Source: Mediterraneibacter faecis JCM 15917 (lineage in GTDB: Bacteria; Bacillota; Clostridia; Lachnospirales; Lachnospiraceae). Taken from it: DNA of 64,000 bases. Under the pieces are notes generated by a model. The model was given only the letters and a program-made list of their open reading frames with translations. It had not been told where the DNA came from and did not search any database. Location of the stretch: NCBI GenBank assembly GCA_001312505.1, contig BBDW01000004.1, positions 124,001 to 188,000 on the forward strand, in the 5' to 3' direction. Each line of letters opens with the position of its first letter. Position 1 is the stretch's first letter. Below are positions 1 through 9,685 of the stretch, in pieces. Made by a program: the position numbers and the translations under genes.

Positions 1-494
1 CGATCGGAAGTTATGCAATCCCACAGATTCAGACAGTAAATCCAGATATGGATATCGATTCCTTTGTAATGCCGGCTAATAATGATGCATCAGAGAACAA
101 GCTGAACTCTGGTGTGGATCTTCAGTTCAGTGTTATGAAAGATTGCGAGAACAAAGAGGCAGCGTATGAAGTGCTTGATTTCCTTTTGAAAGATGAAAAT
201 GTACAGAGTTATCTGGATGAACAGAAAGCGGTTCCTTGTAAGGAAGGAGATTTTGAACTTGCTTCAACACTTGATGGAGTGAAATCTTTCATAGAAGAAG
301 GAAGAATGGCAGATTACCAGGATCATTACTATCCTTCAGAGATGTCAGTAGATGCGCAGATTCAGACATTTCTTATGAAAGGGGGGGATGTGGATGCATT
401 CTTAACAAAGTTTGATACAGACTGGAAGAGATATAACCGTGATATCATCCGCAAAGTGGAAGATTACGAGAAAGAGCATGCGGACGAAGATTAA
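1..494 (+). CDS. Sugar ABC transporter substrate-binding protein, C-terminal part
   Basis: The reading frame is open from base 3 and the gene starts before the window; about 163 C-terminal residues are present. The order binding protein, two membrane permeases, alpha-galactosidase matches the msm/raf type of raffinose or melibiose importer, so this is probably the lipid-anchored extracellular receptor for an alpha-galactoside. The visible part is the helical C-terminal lobe of a family 1 solute-binding protein. A 7-G run at 381-387 adds a Gly in the sequence MKGGDV. A spacer of about 20 bp carrying a G-rich ribosome site (499-505, another 7-G run) leads into the first permease. The family assignment rests on context plus C-terminal character; the ligand is inferred. 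Confidence 0.75.
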   Translation, partial: IGSYAIPQIQTVNPDMDIDSFVMPANNDASENKLNSGVDLQFSVMKDCENKEAAYEVLDFLLKDENVQSYLDEQKAVPCKEGDFELASTLDGVKSFIEEGRMADYQDHYYPSEMSVDAQIQTFLMKGGDVDAFLTKFDTDWKRYNRDIIRKVEDYEKEHADED

Positions 495-514
495 GGAAGG
501 GGGGGAATTCAAGC

Positions 515-1393
515 ATGGGAAAGAAATCAATGAGTGGAAGAAAAATGACCTTTCTTCTGATAACAATTCCGATCGTGGCACTGTTTTTCTGTTTTAATAC
601 ATTGCCACTGATCAAAGGTGTGATTTACAGTTTTACGAATTTCAAAGGTTATGGAAGCTTTGACTGGGTAGGACTTAGAAATTATCAGGATCTTTTTACA
701 GACAGCAGAGTCGGAGGTTCTTATCTGTTTACATTTAAACTTGCAATTGTAGCTACGATTGTGACAAATGTAATCAGTTTGATCCTTGCACTTGGACTGA
801 ATAGTAAGATTAAATTCAAGAGTGCGTTTCGTGGTGCCTACTTTATTCCAAATGTTCTCGGAGCGTTGGTTGTAGGATACATTTTCAATTACTTTTTTAC
901 ATACATTTTTCCGGCTTTCGGAGAAATGCTTGGAAGCAAGACCCTTTCTTCCAGTATGCTGTCTAGTACAAAACTGGCATGGATCGCAGTTGTAATCGTG
1001 TGTGCATGGCAGTCGATTGCGATGAATACAATTATTTATATTTCAGGACTGCAGACAGTTCCGGAGGATGTTTACGAAGCAGGAGCGATTGACGGTGCAA
1101 CAGGATGGAATAAGTTCAGACATCTGACATTCCCTCTCATTATTCCATTCTTTAGCATAAATATGGTACTCTGTGTGAAAAACTTTCTGATGGTATTTGA
1201 TCAGATCATGGCGTTGACCAAAGGAGGTCCGGCACAGAGTACAGAATCCATTTCTTATCTGATTTATAACAATGGTATGAGTGGCGGTCAGTTTGGATTC
1301 CAGAGTGCAAACGCAGTGATATTCTTTATCGTTATTGTTGTAATTTCTGTATTACAGATGACAATCACAGGGAAAAAGGAGGAACAGCTGTAA
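515..1393 (+). CDS. Sugar ABC transporter permease, MsmF/MalF type
   Basis: Inner-membrane permease of 292 residues, first half of the transporter heterodimer. It has about six hydrophobic segments. The cytoplasmic EAA loop is visible around residues 188-210 (EAGAIDGATGWNKF), which is the contact site for the ATPase subunit. It begins with a typical short positively charged N-terminus (MGKKSMSGRKM). Its stop overlaps the start of the next permease (TAATG), so the two are probably translationally coupled. No ATPase gene lies in the window; in Firmicutes these importers often share an MsmK-type ATPase encoded elsewhere. Substrate is inferred from the downstream alpha-galactosidase. Confidence 0.9.
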   Translation: MGKKSMSGRKMTFLLITIPIVALFFCFNTLPLIKGVIYSFTNFKGYGSFDWVGLRNYQDLFTDSRVGGSYLFTFKLAIVATIVTNVISLILALGLNSKIKFKSAFRGAYFIPNVLGALVVGYIFNYFFTYIFPAFGEMLGSKTLSSSMLSSTKLAWIAVVIVCAWQSIAMNTIIYISGLQTVPEDVYEAGAIDGATGWNKFRHLTFPLIIPFFSINMVLCVKNFLMVFDQIMALTKGGPAQSTESISYLIYNNGMSGGQFGFQSANAVIFFIVIVVISVLQMTITGKKEEQL

Positions 1394-2241
1394 TGGAAAA
1401 AATGAAAATAAAAGAACGAGTAAACTGGCCTGTAACGATTTTACTTTTACTTGGTTTGATTACGGTTGCTTTTCCACTGTATATGACAATCGTAATTGCA
1501 CTGAAGAAGCCTTCTGAGATGACGAATAGTATCAGCGGAATCCTTTCCTTGCCAAGTCATTTGAGCCTTGATAATTTTGCTGAGGCAATGAGAGTGACAG
1601 ATTTCTGGCATTCTCTCGGAAACAGTGTATTTATTACACTTGTAACAGTTGTCCTTTCAATTCTGATTCATTCACTGTTGGGGGGGTATGCAATCGGAAG
1701 AAATAAGAAGAGTAAATTTTACAAATTCATTTATTTCTATGTTGTCAGCGGAATGTTTGTTCCATTTGCAATTCTGATGATGCCTGTTGTAAAACAGACG
1801 GCGCAGATGGGACTGGCAAACAGAGCAGGAGTTATTATTCTGTACGTTGTATTTTATATGCCTATGAATGTATTGCTTTATTCAGGATATTTGACAAATA
1901 TCCCGTTGGCATTGGAAGAAGCAGCCTGCGTGGATGGTGCGAGCACATGGAAAACGTATTGGAAGATTGTTTTCCCAATCATGAAACCAATGCATGCGAC
2001 AGTTGCAGTTTTGACAGCACTTGGTACATGGAACGATGTAATGACACCACTCGTCATCATGTCCGGTTCAGGAAGCGGAAATACACTTCCACTGGCACAG
2101 CTAAACTTCCAGACACAGTTTGGAACAAATTATAATCTGGCATTTGCCTCCTATCTGTTGGCACTGCTTCCGATTCTGATCTTCTATCTGATCTGTCAGA
2201 AGCATATCCTCAACGGAGTTGTTAATGGAGCAGTGAAATAA
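1393..2241 (+). CDS. Sugar ABC transporter permease, MsmG/MalG type
   Basis: Second inner-membrane permease of the importer, 282 residues, about six membrane segments. The EAA motif is clear (EEAACVDGASTWKTYW, about residues 176-191), and the MalG-like C-terminus ends in QKHILNGVVNGAVK, a region that in this family inserts near the ATPase. It partners with the preceding gene, which it overlaps by one base. A 7-G run at 1680-1686 gives LLGGYAIG. Downstream a 43-bp hairpin separates it from the alpha-galactosidase gene. Confidence 0.9.
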   Translation: MEKMKIKERVNWPVTILLLLGLITVAFPLYMTIVIALKKPSEMTNSISGILSLPSHLSLDNFAEAMRVTDFWHSLGNSVFITLVTVVLSILIHSLLGGYAIGRNKKSKFYKFIYFYVVSGMFVPFAILMMPVVKQTAQMGLANRAGVIILYVVFYMPMNVLLYSGYLTNIPLALEEAACVDGASTWKTYWKIVFPIMKPMHATVAVLTALGTWNDVMTPLVIMSGSGSGNTLPLAQLNFQTQFGTNYNLAFASYLLALLPILIFYLICQKHILNGVVNGAVK

Positions 2242-2255
2242 TAAAAAGTAAAAGA

Positions 2256-2298
2256 TAGCGAAGCGAGAACAGACAGTAATGCAGATCTTGCTTCGCTA
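2256..2298 (+). terminator. Intercistronic hairpin before the alpha-galactosidase gene
   Basis: TAGCGAAGC pairs with GCTTCGCTA, extended by GAGA/TCTT, around an 18-base loop. It lies between the permease stop and the GH36 start and lacks a strong T-run, so it may be a processing or stability element, or a weak attenuator, rather than a full terminator. Confidence 0.5.
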
Positions 2299-2323
2299 AA
2301 ATGGAAAACAGGAGTATTTAGAT

Positions 2324-4516
2324 ATGGGAATTATATATTGCGAGAAAGACAGAACATTTACTTTACAGACAAAAAATACGACATATCAGATGCAGGTGGA
2401 TCGCTATGGATTTTTGTTACATCTATATTACGGGAAGAAAACCGATGGATGTATGGACTATCTTCTGACATATTATGACAGGGGATTTTCGGGAAATCCA
2501 TATGATGCAGGAGAAGATCGTACGTATTCAATGGATACACTTCCACAGGAATTTCCTTGTTACGGGAACGGAGATTTCAGAAGTACAGCATTTGCAGTAG
2601 AAAATGCAGATGGAAGTATGAGCTGCGACCTTCGTTACAAGAGTCATGTAATCATTGATGGAAAATATAATCTGGAAGGACTTCCGGCAGTTTATGCAAG
2701 TGAGGAGGAAGCACAGACACTGGAAATCTTAATGGAAGATCCGGTGACGGGAGTTAAGGTGGTGCTTCTTTATGGAGTGCTTCCCGCACAGGATATTATT
2801 ACAAGAAGTGTAAGTGTGAAAAATGAAAGCAGTGGCAAAATCTATTTAAACAAAATTGAGTCAGCAAGTCTGGATTTTCTTTACGGAGATTATGAGCTTC
2901 TAACATTTTATGGTAGACATGCGATGGAGCGAAATGTTCAGAGAGTTCCGGTTGTGCATGGAACACAGAAAATCGGAAGTGTCAGAGGAACCTCCAGTCA
3001 TCAGTACAATCCGATGATGATCCTTGCAGAAAAAGAAACGACAGAAGACAAAGGAAATTGTTATGCAATGTCCTTTGTATACAGTGGATGTTTCCAGGGA
3101 GAAGTGTTGAAAGATCAGTTAAACCAGACAAGAATGATGCTAGGACTTCAGGAAGAAGCTTTTCGCTATCCGTTGGAAACAGGAGAAATGTTCCAGGCTC
3201 CGGAAGTGATTTTATCCTATTCCTCAGAAGGAATGAATCGCTTGTCTCAGAATCTGCATCATTGTATCAGACAACATATCTGCAGAGGCAAATATAAAGA
3301 AGAAATTCGTCCAATTTTGATCAATAGCTGGGAAGCAGCTTATTTCGATTTTACCGGAGATACAATCTATGAGCTTGCCAAAGCGGCGAAGGAAGTCAAT
3401 ATTGACATGCTTGTTATGGATGATGGTTGGTTTGGAAAACGTGATGATGATAATAGCGGACTGGGTGACTGGTTTGTGAATGAGAAGAAACTTGGTGGCA
3501 CACTTGGAAATCTGATCAAGAAAATTAATGATCTGGGTGTGAAGTTTGGTATCTGGATCGAGCCGGAAATGGTTTCAGAAGATAGTGATCTTTATCGGAA
3601 ACACCCAGATTGGGCATTGACGGTTCCGGGTAGAAATCCGGTCAGAAGCAGAAATCAGCTTGTATTGGATTTTTCAAGAAAAGAAGTTGTAGATGAAATT
3701 TATGATCAGATTTGCAAGGTGTTGGATCAGGGTAATATCGAATATGTAAAATGGGATATGAACCGAAGCCTGATGGATGTTTATTCTTCTGTAACAAGAG
3801 ATCAGGGAAGAGTGTTACATGATTATGTATTGGGACTATATGATTTCCTGGAACGTCTTGTGCAGAGATATCCGAATCTGCTGATTGAAGGCTGTAGCGG
3901 TGGAGGTGGAAGATTTGATGCCGGTATGATGTATTACACTCCGCAAATCTGGTGTAGTGATAATACGGATGCAATTGACAGATTACGGATCCAGTATGGA
4001 ACATCCTTTGGTTATCCGGTATCGGTAGTAGGTTCTCACGTGTCAGCAGTGCCGAATCATCAGACAGGAAGAAAGACCCCCCCACTTCATACAAGAGGTG
4101 TTGTTGCAATGTCCGGAACTTTTGGATACGAGCTGAATCTTATGAAACTTTCTGAAGAAGAAAAGCAGGAGATCAGAGAGCAAATCGCAGAATATAAGAG
4201 CTATGCGTCGATTATTCAGAACGGATTGTACTATCGTCTCTCAAATCCGACAACAGAAGAAATCTGTGCATGGGAGTTTGTGCATACAGATGAGAAAGAA
4301 CAAAGTAAAGTTCTTTTAAATATAGTTATGCAGGTGATTCATGGAAATATGACAGTAAATTATGTAAAACTTCAAGGGCTTGAAGAAACAGCTGTATATC
4401 GAGAAGAAAAGAGTGGAAAAAGATACACCGGAGCTGCACTTATGTATGGCGGCATGCCGCTTCCGATAGAGCCGGGCGAATATCAGGCATATCAGTATTG
4501 TTTTGTGAAAGAGTAA
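2324..4516 (+). CDS. Alpha-galactosidase, glycoside hydrolase family 36
   Basis: Cytoplasmic retaining alpha-galactosidase of 730 residues (usual GH36 bacterial length). It cleaves terminal alpha-1,6-galactose from melibiose, raffinose and related sugars. The N-terminal beta-sandwich domain is followed by the barrel, with the signatures DDGWFGKR (about 366-373), WIEPEMVS, and KWDMNR, whose Asp at residue 478 is the expected nucleophile; the SDNTD stretch at about 545-549 holds the acid/base Asp. The start ATG follows an AGGAG site. A 7-C run at 4077-4083 gives KTPPLHTRG, where the family normally has a single Pro. It sits between the importer and a sucrose-acting GH13 gene, so raffinose would be split to galactose and sucrose in sequence. 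Confidence 0.93.
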   Translation: MGIIYCEKDRTFTLQTKNTTYQMQVDRYGFLLHLYYGKKTDGCMDYLLTYYDRGFSGNPYDAGEDRTYSMDTLPQEFPCYGNGDFRSTAFAVENADGSMSCDLRYKSHVIIDGKYNLEGLPAVYASEEEAQTLEILMEDPVTGVKVVLLYGVLPAQDIITRSVSVKNESSGKIYLNKIESASLDFLYGDYELLTFYGRHAMERNVQRVPVVHGTQKIGSVRGTSSHQYNPMMILAEKETTEDKGNCYAMSFVYSGCFQGEVLKDQLNQTRMMLGLQEEAFRYPLETGEMFQAPEVILSYSSEGMNRLSQNLHHCIRQHICRGKYKEEIRPILINSWEAAYFDFTGDTIYELAKAAKEVNIDMLVMDDGWFGKRDDDNSGLGDWFVNEKKLGGTLGNLIKKINDLGVKFGIWIEPEMVSEDSDLYRKHPDWALTVPGRNPVRSRNQLVLDFSRKEVVDEIYDQICKVLDQGNIEYVKWDMNRSLMDVYSSVTRDQGRVLHDYVLGLYDFLERLVQRYPNLLIEGCSGGGGRFDAGMMYYTPQIWCSDNTDAIDRLRIQYGTSFGYPVSVVGSHVSAVPNHQTGRKTPPLHTRGVVAMSGTFGYELNLMKLSEEEKQEIREQIAEYKSYASIIQNGLYYRLSNPTTEEICAWEFVHTDEKEQSKVLLNIVMQVIHGNMTVNYVKLQGLEETAVYREEKSGKRYTGAALMYGGMPLPIEPGEYQAYQYCFVKE

Positions 4517-4532
4517 AATAAATTGGTTGACG

Positions 4533-6398
4533 ATGGAACAGAAAATGGTGAAGAATGTGAATAATACAGAAAAAATCTTTGCACAGCGTATGGAAAAACA
4601 TCAGGATGAATTACGCTGGCTTTACATGGAGTTGTATGGAAATGATGCAATGTATGCAGAACTTTGTGAGCAGATGCATGATTACTACTTGAAGCGTAGC
4701 ACAGAGTTGAAAAAAAGAGATATTAAGAAAGAAAAGAATCCTGACTGGTTTAAGGAAAAAGAAATGCTTGGCATGATGTTGTACATTGACAACTTTGCCG
4801 GTAATCTGAAAGGTGTAGAAAAAAAGTTAGCTTATCTGAAAGAGTGTAATGTAAATTGTCTTCATCTTATGCCTTTTCTGGATACTCCGAAAGGAAAATC
4901 AGACGGTGGATATGCCGTGGCAGATTTTCGGAAAGTAAGACCAGATCTCGGTACAATGAAAGATCTTGCCAGATTGACAGAAAAATGTCATGAAAATGGT
5001 ATGAATGTATGCATGGATTTCGTGATGAATCATACTTCTGAGGAACATGAGTGGGCAAAACGTGCACGAGCAGGCGAAGGAGAATACATGAGCCGTTATT
5101 TCTTCTATGATAACGGTGATATTCCGGCGAGATACGAAGAAACTGTTCCACAGGTATTTCCTACAACTGCACCGGGAAATTTCACATGGCTTCCGGAAAT
5201 CGGGCATTATGTGCTTACGACGTTTTATCCATATCAGTGGGATTTAAATTACCGTAATCCAAGAGTATTTAATGAAATGATGTATAACTTTCTTTTTCTT
5301 GCGAATCAGGGAATGGATATTATCCGTATCGATGCAGTTCCTTACATCTGGAAAGAGTTAGGAACAAGCTGCAGGAATCTGAAAGAAGTACATACGATTG
5401 TCAGAATGATGCGTATGATTGCAGAAATTGTCTGTCCGAGCGTGATACTTCTTGGCGAAGTGGTTATGGAGCCGGAAAAGGTGGTGCCGTACTTTGGTAC
5501 AGTTGAAAAACCGGAATGTCATATGCTCTATAATGTGACAACAATGGCGACGACCTGGAATAGTATTGCGACAAGAGACATCCGGCTTTTGAAGAAACAG
5601 ATGGATATAGTTAGCCGTCTGCCAAAGCAATATACATTTTTGAATTACCTTCGTTGTCACGACGATATCGGTTGGGGGGGGCTTGATTTTGATACATTGA
5701 AACAATGGGGAATGGAAGAGCCTTCTCATAAGCGTTATCTGAATGATTATTTCACCGGAAAGGTAGCAGACAGCATCAGCCGTGGAGAGTTATATAACGA
5801 TGATCCTGTAACTCAAGATGCACGATTTTGTGGAACAACAGCATCCATGTGCGGAATTGAAGCAGCGGGATTTGAAGGAAATGCAGAAAAGATGCAGACG
5901 GCAATTCAAGAAGATCTCATGCTCCACGCTTACATGTTGACACAGTCGGGAATTCCGATGCTTTACAGTGGTGATGAGTTAGGACAGGTAAATGATTATA
6001 GTTATAAAGATGATGCTGAAAAAGCATCTGATTCACGTTATCTCCACAGAGGAGCATTCCTGTGGGAACTCGCGGATAAGAGAAAAGATCTTTCTACTGT
6101 ACAGGGACAATTGTTCCAGATGTTGAACCGATTGGAACAGATCCGAAGACAGGAAAATGTCTTTTCCCAGGAAGCAGAAGTATATACATATGATGTTCAC
6201 AATGACAGTATTTTAGGAATCCTCAGAGAGTATAAGGGAGAACGATTTATTGCACTGTTTAATTTCAGCGAAAGTGAACAGACTGCGTGGATGCAGGAAG
6301 AAGGCATTTTCAGAAATCTGGTGAATGGTGAAATTGTAGAAGTGAAAGATCCAGTTTTGAAAGGCTATGAATTTGTTTGGATGAAATATAAAGCATAA
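4533..6398 (+). CDS. GH13 amylosucrase/sucrose phosphorylase-like enzyme
   Basis: Alpha-amylase superfamily enzyme of about 620 residues with an N-terminal helical extension as in amylosucrases. GH13 motifs are visible: DFVMNHTS (region I), IRIDAVPYIWK with the nucleophile Asp (about residue 266), LLGEVVMEP with the acid Glu (about 308), and RCHDDIGW (region IV, about 373-380). It probably acts on the sucrose released by the upstream GH36 enzyme; whether it transfers glucose to glucan or to phosphate cannot be told from sequence. An upstream TTG (4527) is possible, but the ATG at 4533 is preferred; neither has a strong ribosome site. An 8-G run at 5674-5681 gives GWGGLD, where one Gly would be expected. 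Confidence 0.85.
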   Translation: MEQKMVKNVNNTEKIFAQRMEKHQDELRWLYMELYGNDAMYAELCEQMHDYYLKRSTELKKRDIKKEKNPDWFKEKEMLGMMLYIDNFAGNLKGVEKKLAYLKECNVNCLHLMPFLDTPKGKSDGGYAVADFRKVRPDLGTMKDLARLTEKCHENGMNVCMDFVMNHTSEEHEWAKRARAGEGEYMSRYFFYDNGDIPARYEETVPQVFPTTAPGNFTWLPEIGHYVLTTFYPYQWDLNYRNPRVFNEMMYNFLFLANQGMDIIRIDAVPYIWKELGTSCRNLKEVHTIVRMMRMIAEIVCPSVILLGEVVMEPEKVVPYFGTVEKPECHMLYNVTTMATTWNSIATRDIRLLKKQMDIVSRLPKQYTFLNYLRCHDDIGWGGLDFDTLKQWGMEEPSHKRYLNDYFTGKVADSISRGELYNDDPVTQDARFCGTTASMCGIEAAGFEGNAEKMQTAIQEDLMLHAYMLTQSGIPMLYSGDELGQVNDYSYKDDAEKASDSRYLHRGAFLWELADKRKDLSTVQGQLFQMLNRLEQIRRQENVFSQEAEVYTYDVHNDSILGILREYKGERFIALFNFSESEQTAWMQEEGIFRNLVNGEIVEVKDPVLKGYEFVWMKYKA

Positions 6399-6426
6399 AA
6401 CAAAATGTAAAATATAGATAAATAGA

Positions 6427-6455
6427 TTGAAATACTGAAAGAAGAATTGTATAAT
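6427..6455 (+). promoter_or_regulatory. Sigma-70 promoter of the SDR gene
   Basis: TTGAAA (6427-6432), 17-bp spacer, TATAAT (6450-6455), about 30 bp before a perfect AAAGGAGG ribosome site for the gene starting at 6488. It shows the SDR gene is transcribed apart from the sugar operon. Confidence 0.8.
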
Positions 6456-6487
6456 TTTATCTATAACAACAAAGGAGGATCTTTGAA

Positions 6488-7246
6488 ATGGATCGTTTGA
6501 AAGGTAAAGTAGCTATTATTACAGGTGGTAACTCAGGAGTTGGAGAAGCAACAGCAAAGATGTTCGCCAAAGAGGGCGCAACTGTTGTTATCACAGCGAG
6601 AAGAGAGGCTGCACTGGAGAAAGTAGCAGAAGAGATTAAGGCAGCAGGAGGAGAAGTTTTCGCTGTTTCAACAGATATCTCAAAGAAGGGAGATCCGGAG
6701 CGACTGATGGATCTCGTGATCGAGAAATATGGCAAGGTAGACATTCTTGTGAATAATGCAGGAATTCTTGAGGAAGGACTGAAACCAATCGATCGATTCT
6801 CAGACGAAGATCTTGATCGTATCGTAGAGACGAACGAAAAAGGAACTATGCGTTGCATGCGTGCTGCATCACAGAAGATGCAGGCAGGAGCATCTATCGT
6901 AAATGTTGCTTCTATCGCTGGAGTGAAAGGATGTGGCGGAGCTGCTTATGTAGCATCTAAAGCAGCAATCGTAGGAGTGACAAAGCATACAGCACTTCGT
7001 TTCCAGGCAACAGGAATCCGTTGTAATGCAATCTGCCCGGGAAATATCATTACACCAATGACATCAGGAACAAATCCGGCAGCACTTGACCCGGATATGA
7101 TCGGTGCAATGTCAACACACAGTAATCTTAGAACACCATCTTGTACAGCAGAAGATGTAGCAAATGTAATCCTGTTCTTTGCAAGCGATGAATCAAAGGC
7201 GATTACAGGACAGGCAATCGTAACAGATTTCGGAGCTATGCTGTAA
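6488..7246 (+). CDS. SDR-family NAD(P)-dependent oxidoreductase
   Basis: Classical short-chain dehydrogenase/reductase, 252 residues, single Rossmann domain. The cofactor loop is TGGNSGVGEA (about 12-21), followed by NNAG (about 89-92). The catalytic Ser lies in NVASIAG and the YxxxK pair in YVASK. It has its own promoter, an AAAGGAGG ribosome site and a strong terminator, so it is a single-gene unit. FabG-like acyl-carrier reductases, sugar alcohol dehydrogenases and hydroxysteroid dehydrogenases all share this fold; the sequence alone does not choose among them. Confidence 0.9.
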   Translation: MDRLKGKVAIITGGNSGVGEATAKMFAKEGATVVITARREAALEKVAEEIKAAGGEVFAVSTDISKKGDPERLMDLVIEKYGKVDILVNNAGILEEGLKPIDRFSDEDLDRIVETNEKGTMRCMRAASQKMQAGASIVNVASIAGVKGCGGAAYVASKAAIVGVTKHTALRFQATGIRCNAICPGNIITPMTSGTNPAALDPDMIGAMSTHSNLRTPSCTAEDVANVILFFASDESKAITGQAIVTDFGAML

Positions 7247-7272
7247 GGAAAATAAGATAGCAACTATTTAAA

Positions 7273-7318
7273 AAGGACAGAAAGGTTTCGCTTTGTTAAC
7301 CTTTCTGTCCTTCTTTGT
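7273..7318 (+). terminator. Rho-independent terminator after the SDR gene
   Basis: AAGGACAGAAAGGTT pairs perfectly with AACCTTTCTGTCCTT around a 10-base loop, followed by a T-rich tail. Confidence 0.9.
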
Positions 7319-7389
7319 ATATAAATAAAAAAGAATGTTGCAAAATGAAACATAAAGGCGTATATTAAAAGAAAAAAAGCGGTGATTCT

Positions 7390-9322
7390 ATGAAAACAAA
7401 ATTTAACGAGTATTTGACAAAATTACGTAAATCCCGGGTCTACACTCAGGCGCAGATGGCAGAAAAACTGGGGGATTTCCAGATCGACTTATACTAATTA
7501 TGAGAATGGAAACCGAACACCGGACTTTGAAGTACTGGAACGAATAAGTGAGGTGTTAGCCTGTTCCTTAGATGAATTATTTGGAAGAAAACCAACTTAT
7601 GTTGCAAGTTGTGACGTGGTAAAGGAAGACAGCATTCTGTACAATGTATCTGGGATACAAGAAGAAAAACCTAAACTTGCAATAGGAGTACAGGACTTTC
7701 GCGATTTGCGTGAAAAACAAGCCTATTATGTGGACAAAACACAGTTTATTGAACAGTTTTTAGAATCCTGGTATCAGATTACATTAATTACAAGACCGAG
7801 AAGGTTCGGTAAGACACTTAATATGTCAATGTTGGCAGAATTTCTTGACTGCACAAAAGATTCCTCCGATTTATTTTGTGGAACAAAGATTACAAAATCT
7901 GTCCACTACAAGGAGCTCAATCGATATCCTGTTGTATTTTTGTCTTTCCTTAACGTGAAAGCGGGGGGATGCAGAATCTTTGTGTTATGCATTGAAAGAT
8001 ACTGTACGTGCGGAGTATGAGCGCTTTTATCAGATGGTTAATGATGGAAGACTGTCAGAATTCCAGGTGAAAGAATTCAATATGATTTATAATAGTTTAT
8101 GTCAGGAAAGCATCGGAAAAGAAATAGAAAATCATGTAATTCGTTCAATTGCTGTTCTTTGTCAGGCACTGAGTACGTATTATGGAGAAAAAGTATTTTT
8201 GCTGTTAGATGAATATGATACTCCGTTTATGTCTGCAAATTCCGAAGGATATTATGATGAAGTAAGAGCCATGTTGAATCGTTTTCTGGCAACATCCCTG
8301 AAAGGCAACGATTATCTTCAAAAGGCAATTCTGACAGGAATTCAGAGAATTGCGAAGGAAATATATTTTCGGGTCTCAATAATTTAGTTGTTTGCACAGT
8401 GCAGGATGAAGATTATGATGACTGTTTTGGTTTTACAGAGCAAGAAGTAAAAGAGCTGCTTGCTTATTGTAAAGCAGAATTTTCAGATGAGCTGAAAAAG
8501 ATGTACGATGGATATCATTTTGGCAGTACAGATGTATATAATCCATGGTCAATATCGTGTTATGCGGCAAGAAGAAGGATGGATTCTTATTGGGTTAATA
8601 CAAGCGAAAACAGTATTTTACGTAATGCACTTGAAGTACAGGGAAGGTCTTTTGAGAAAGAATATGAGACCTTGGTCACAGAAGGTGAAGTAGAAGTGAC
8701 AGTAGATTTTTCAATGACTTATTATGAAAAAATGGACGAAGCAAATTTATGTGGACTTCTTGTAAATGCCGGAATTGTAACAATTACAAAAGAAATCGAA
8801 GAGGACTATTACCGACTTCGGGTTCCTAATCTGGAAGTGTGGAAAGTGTTCAAAGAATTAACAGCATGTCATCTGAAAATCGATGAGAGACATATGGAAA
8901 AGATGTTAAATGCTCTTAAAAGAAAGGATATGGAACGTTTTGCAGAAGAGTATCAGGGAGTTCTTTTGGAATTGCCATCTTATCATGATCTGAAAGATGA
9001 GAATAGTTACCATATGATGACGCTTGGAATGTGTGCATTTCTTAGAAAGGATTATGATATCAAAAGCAATCGGGAAACCGGAGAAGGCAGAAGTGATATC
9101 TGTCTTTATGCAAAACATGACAGATATCCAAATTTAATTTTGGAATTCAAGTATACCAAAGATGAAAAAGACGATTTAGAAAAGCTTGCAGAAAAGGCAC
9201 TGGAACAGATAAAGGAAAAACAATATGACGCAGAGATGACCGGAGAAGTGTGTTATGTTGGACTGGCACATTGCGGGAAAAGAGTTACTGTTCACTCCCG
9301 TGTCAATCACTCCGCTGATTGA
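7390..9322 (+). CDS. XRE HTH + AAA-ATPase-like + PD-(D/E)XK nuclease protein, frame broken
   Basis: One gene of about 640 codons read in pieces. Residues 1-70 are an XRE helix-turn-helix; then comes the AAA-ATPase-like domain common in gut Firmicutes and Bacteroides (RPRRFGKT as P-loop, LLLDEYDTP as Walker B); the C-terminus has nuclease-like motifs (RSDICL ... LILEFKYTK). The frame breaks at a 5-G run (7470-7474, one G too many), a 6-G run (7963-7968) and a one-base loss near 8362. The same kinds of break occur in essential genes here, so it need not be a pseudogene. The last 13 codons and the stop come from a repeat element inserted at 9284. Function is unknown; fused families of this type have been suggested to be mobile or defence-related. 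Confidence 0.75.
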
Positions 9323-9428
9323 CACGGAGGATGCATGTTTTGGCTTGAATGCATCTCGCCCCCCCATCGCCAAAGGCAATTTAAAATGGCGAGATGCGTT
9401 ACTGGTCGCACATTGTGTGAACAGTAAC
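9284..9428 (+). repeat. Palindromic MITE-like element, type A copy 1
   Basis: About 142-145 bp with ends GTTACTGTTCAC and GTGAACAGTAAC. Inside are the perfect hairpin TGTCAATCA/TGATTGACA and a second stem, GCATCTCGCC with GGCGAGATGC, capped by TCGCC-AAA-GGCAA. The C run inside is 7 long here (9359-9365) but 5 long in copy 2. The element overlaps the end of the preceding nuclease gene. Confidence 0.9.
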
Positions 9429-9462
9429 GGAAAAGATCTTGTATCAGATGGAGAGAAAACGG

Positions 9463-9491
9463 TTGACATCTATCAGACAAGCTTTTATACT
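9463..9491 (+). promoter_or_regulatory. Promoter of the thiamin operon
   Basis: TTGACA (9463-9468), 17-bp spacer, TATACT (9486-9491). Transcription would start just ahead of the TPP riboswitch. Confidence 0.85.
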
Positions 9492-9507
9492 AATCATGTG
9501 AAGAAAA

Positions 9508-9592
9508 CACGGGGAGCTTGTGTACCAGGCTGAGAGGAAGTTGAGAACTTCGACCCATAACCTGATTTGGATAATGCCAACGTAGGAATGTA
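9508..9592 (+). ncRNA. TPP riboswitch (THI element)
   Basis: The THI-box core is present in order: GGGGAGC, GGCTGAGAGG, GACCC, ACCTGATTTGGATAATGCCA and CGTAGGAA. Thiamin pyrophosphate binding is expected to favour the terminator at 9607-9639 and switch off the thiS-thiE operon. Confidence 0.95.
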
Positions 9593-9606
9593 TAAAGCAG
9601 TACTTT

Positions 9607-9639
9607 AGAGAGATACATTTGTTGGTATCTCTCTTTTTT
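9607..9639 (+). terminator. Riboswitch expression-platform terminator
   Basis: AGAGAGATAC pairs with GTATCTCTCT and is followed by six T. It lies 15 bp after the TPP aptamer, the expected place for ligand-controlled termination. Confidence 0.85.
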
Positions 9640-9685
9640 ACTAATCAGGCAAAATTGAAGATTGGAGTAAGTTGAGATTGAGCGA

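Noticed and set aside
7390-9322. Calling this gene a pseudogene
   Set aside because: Its three breaks are of the same types seen in essential genes of this window, so the evidence does not separate decay from sequence error.
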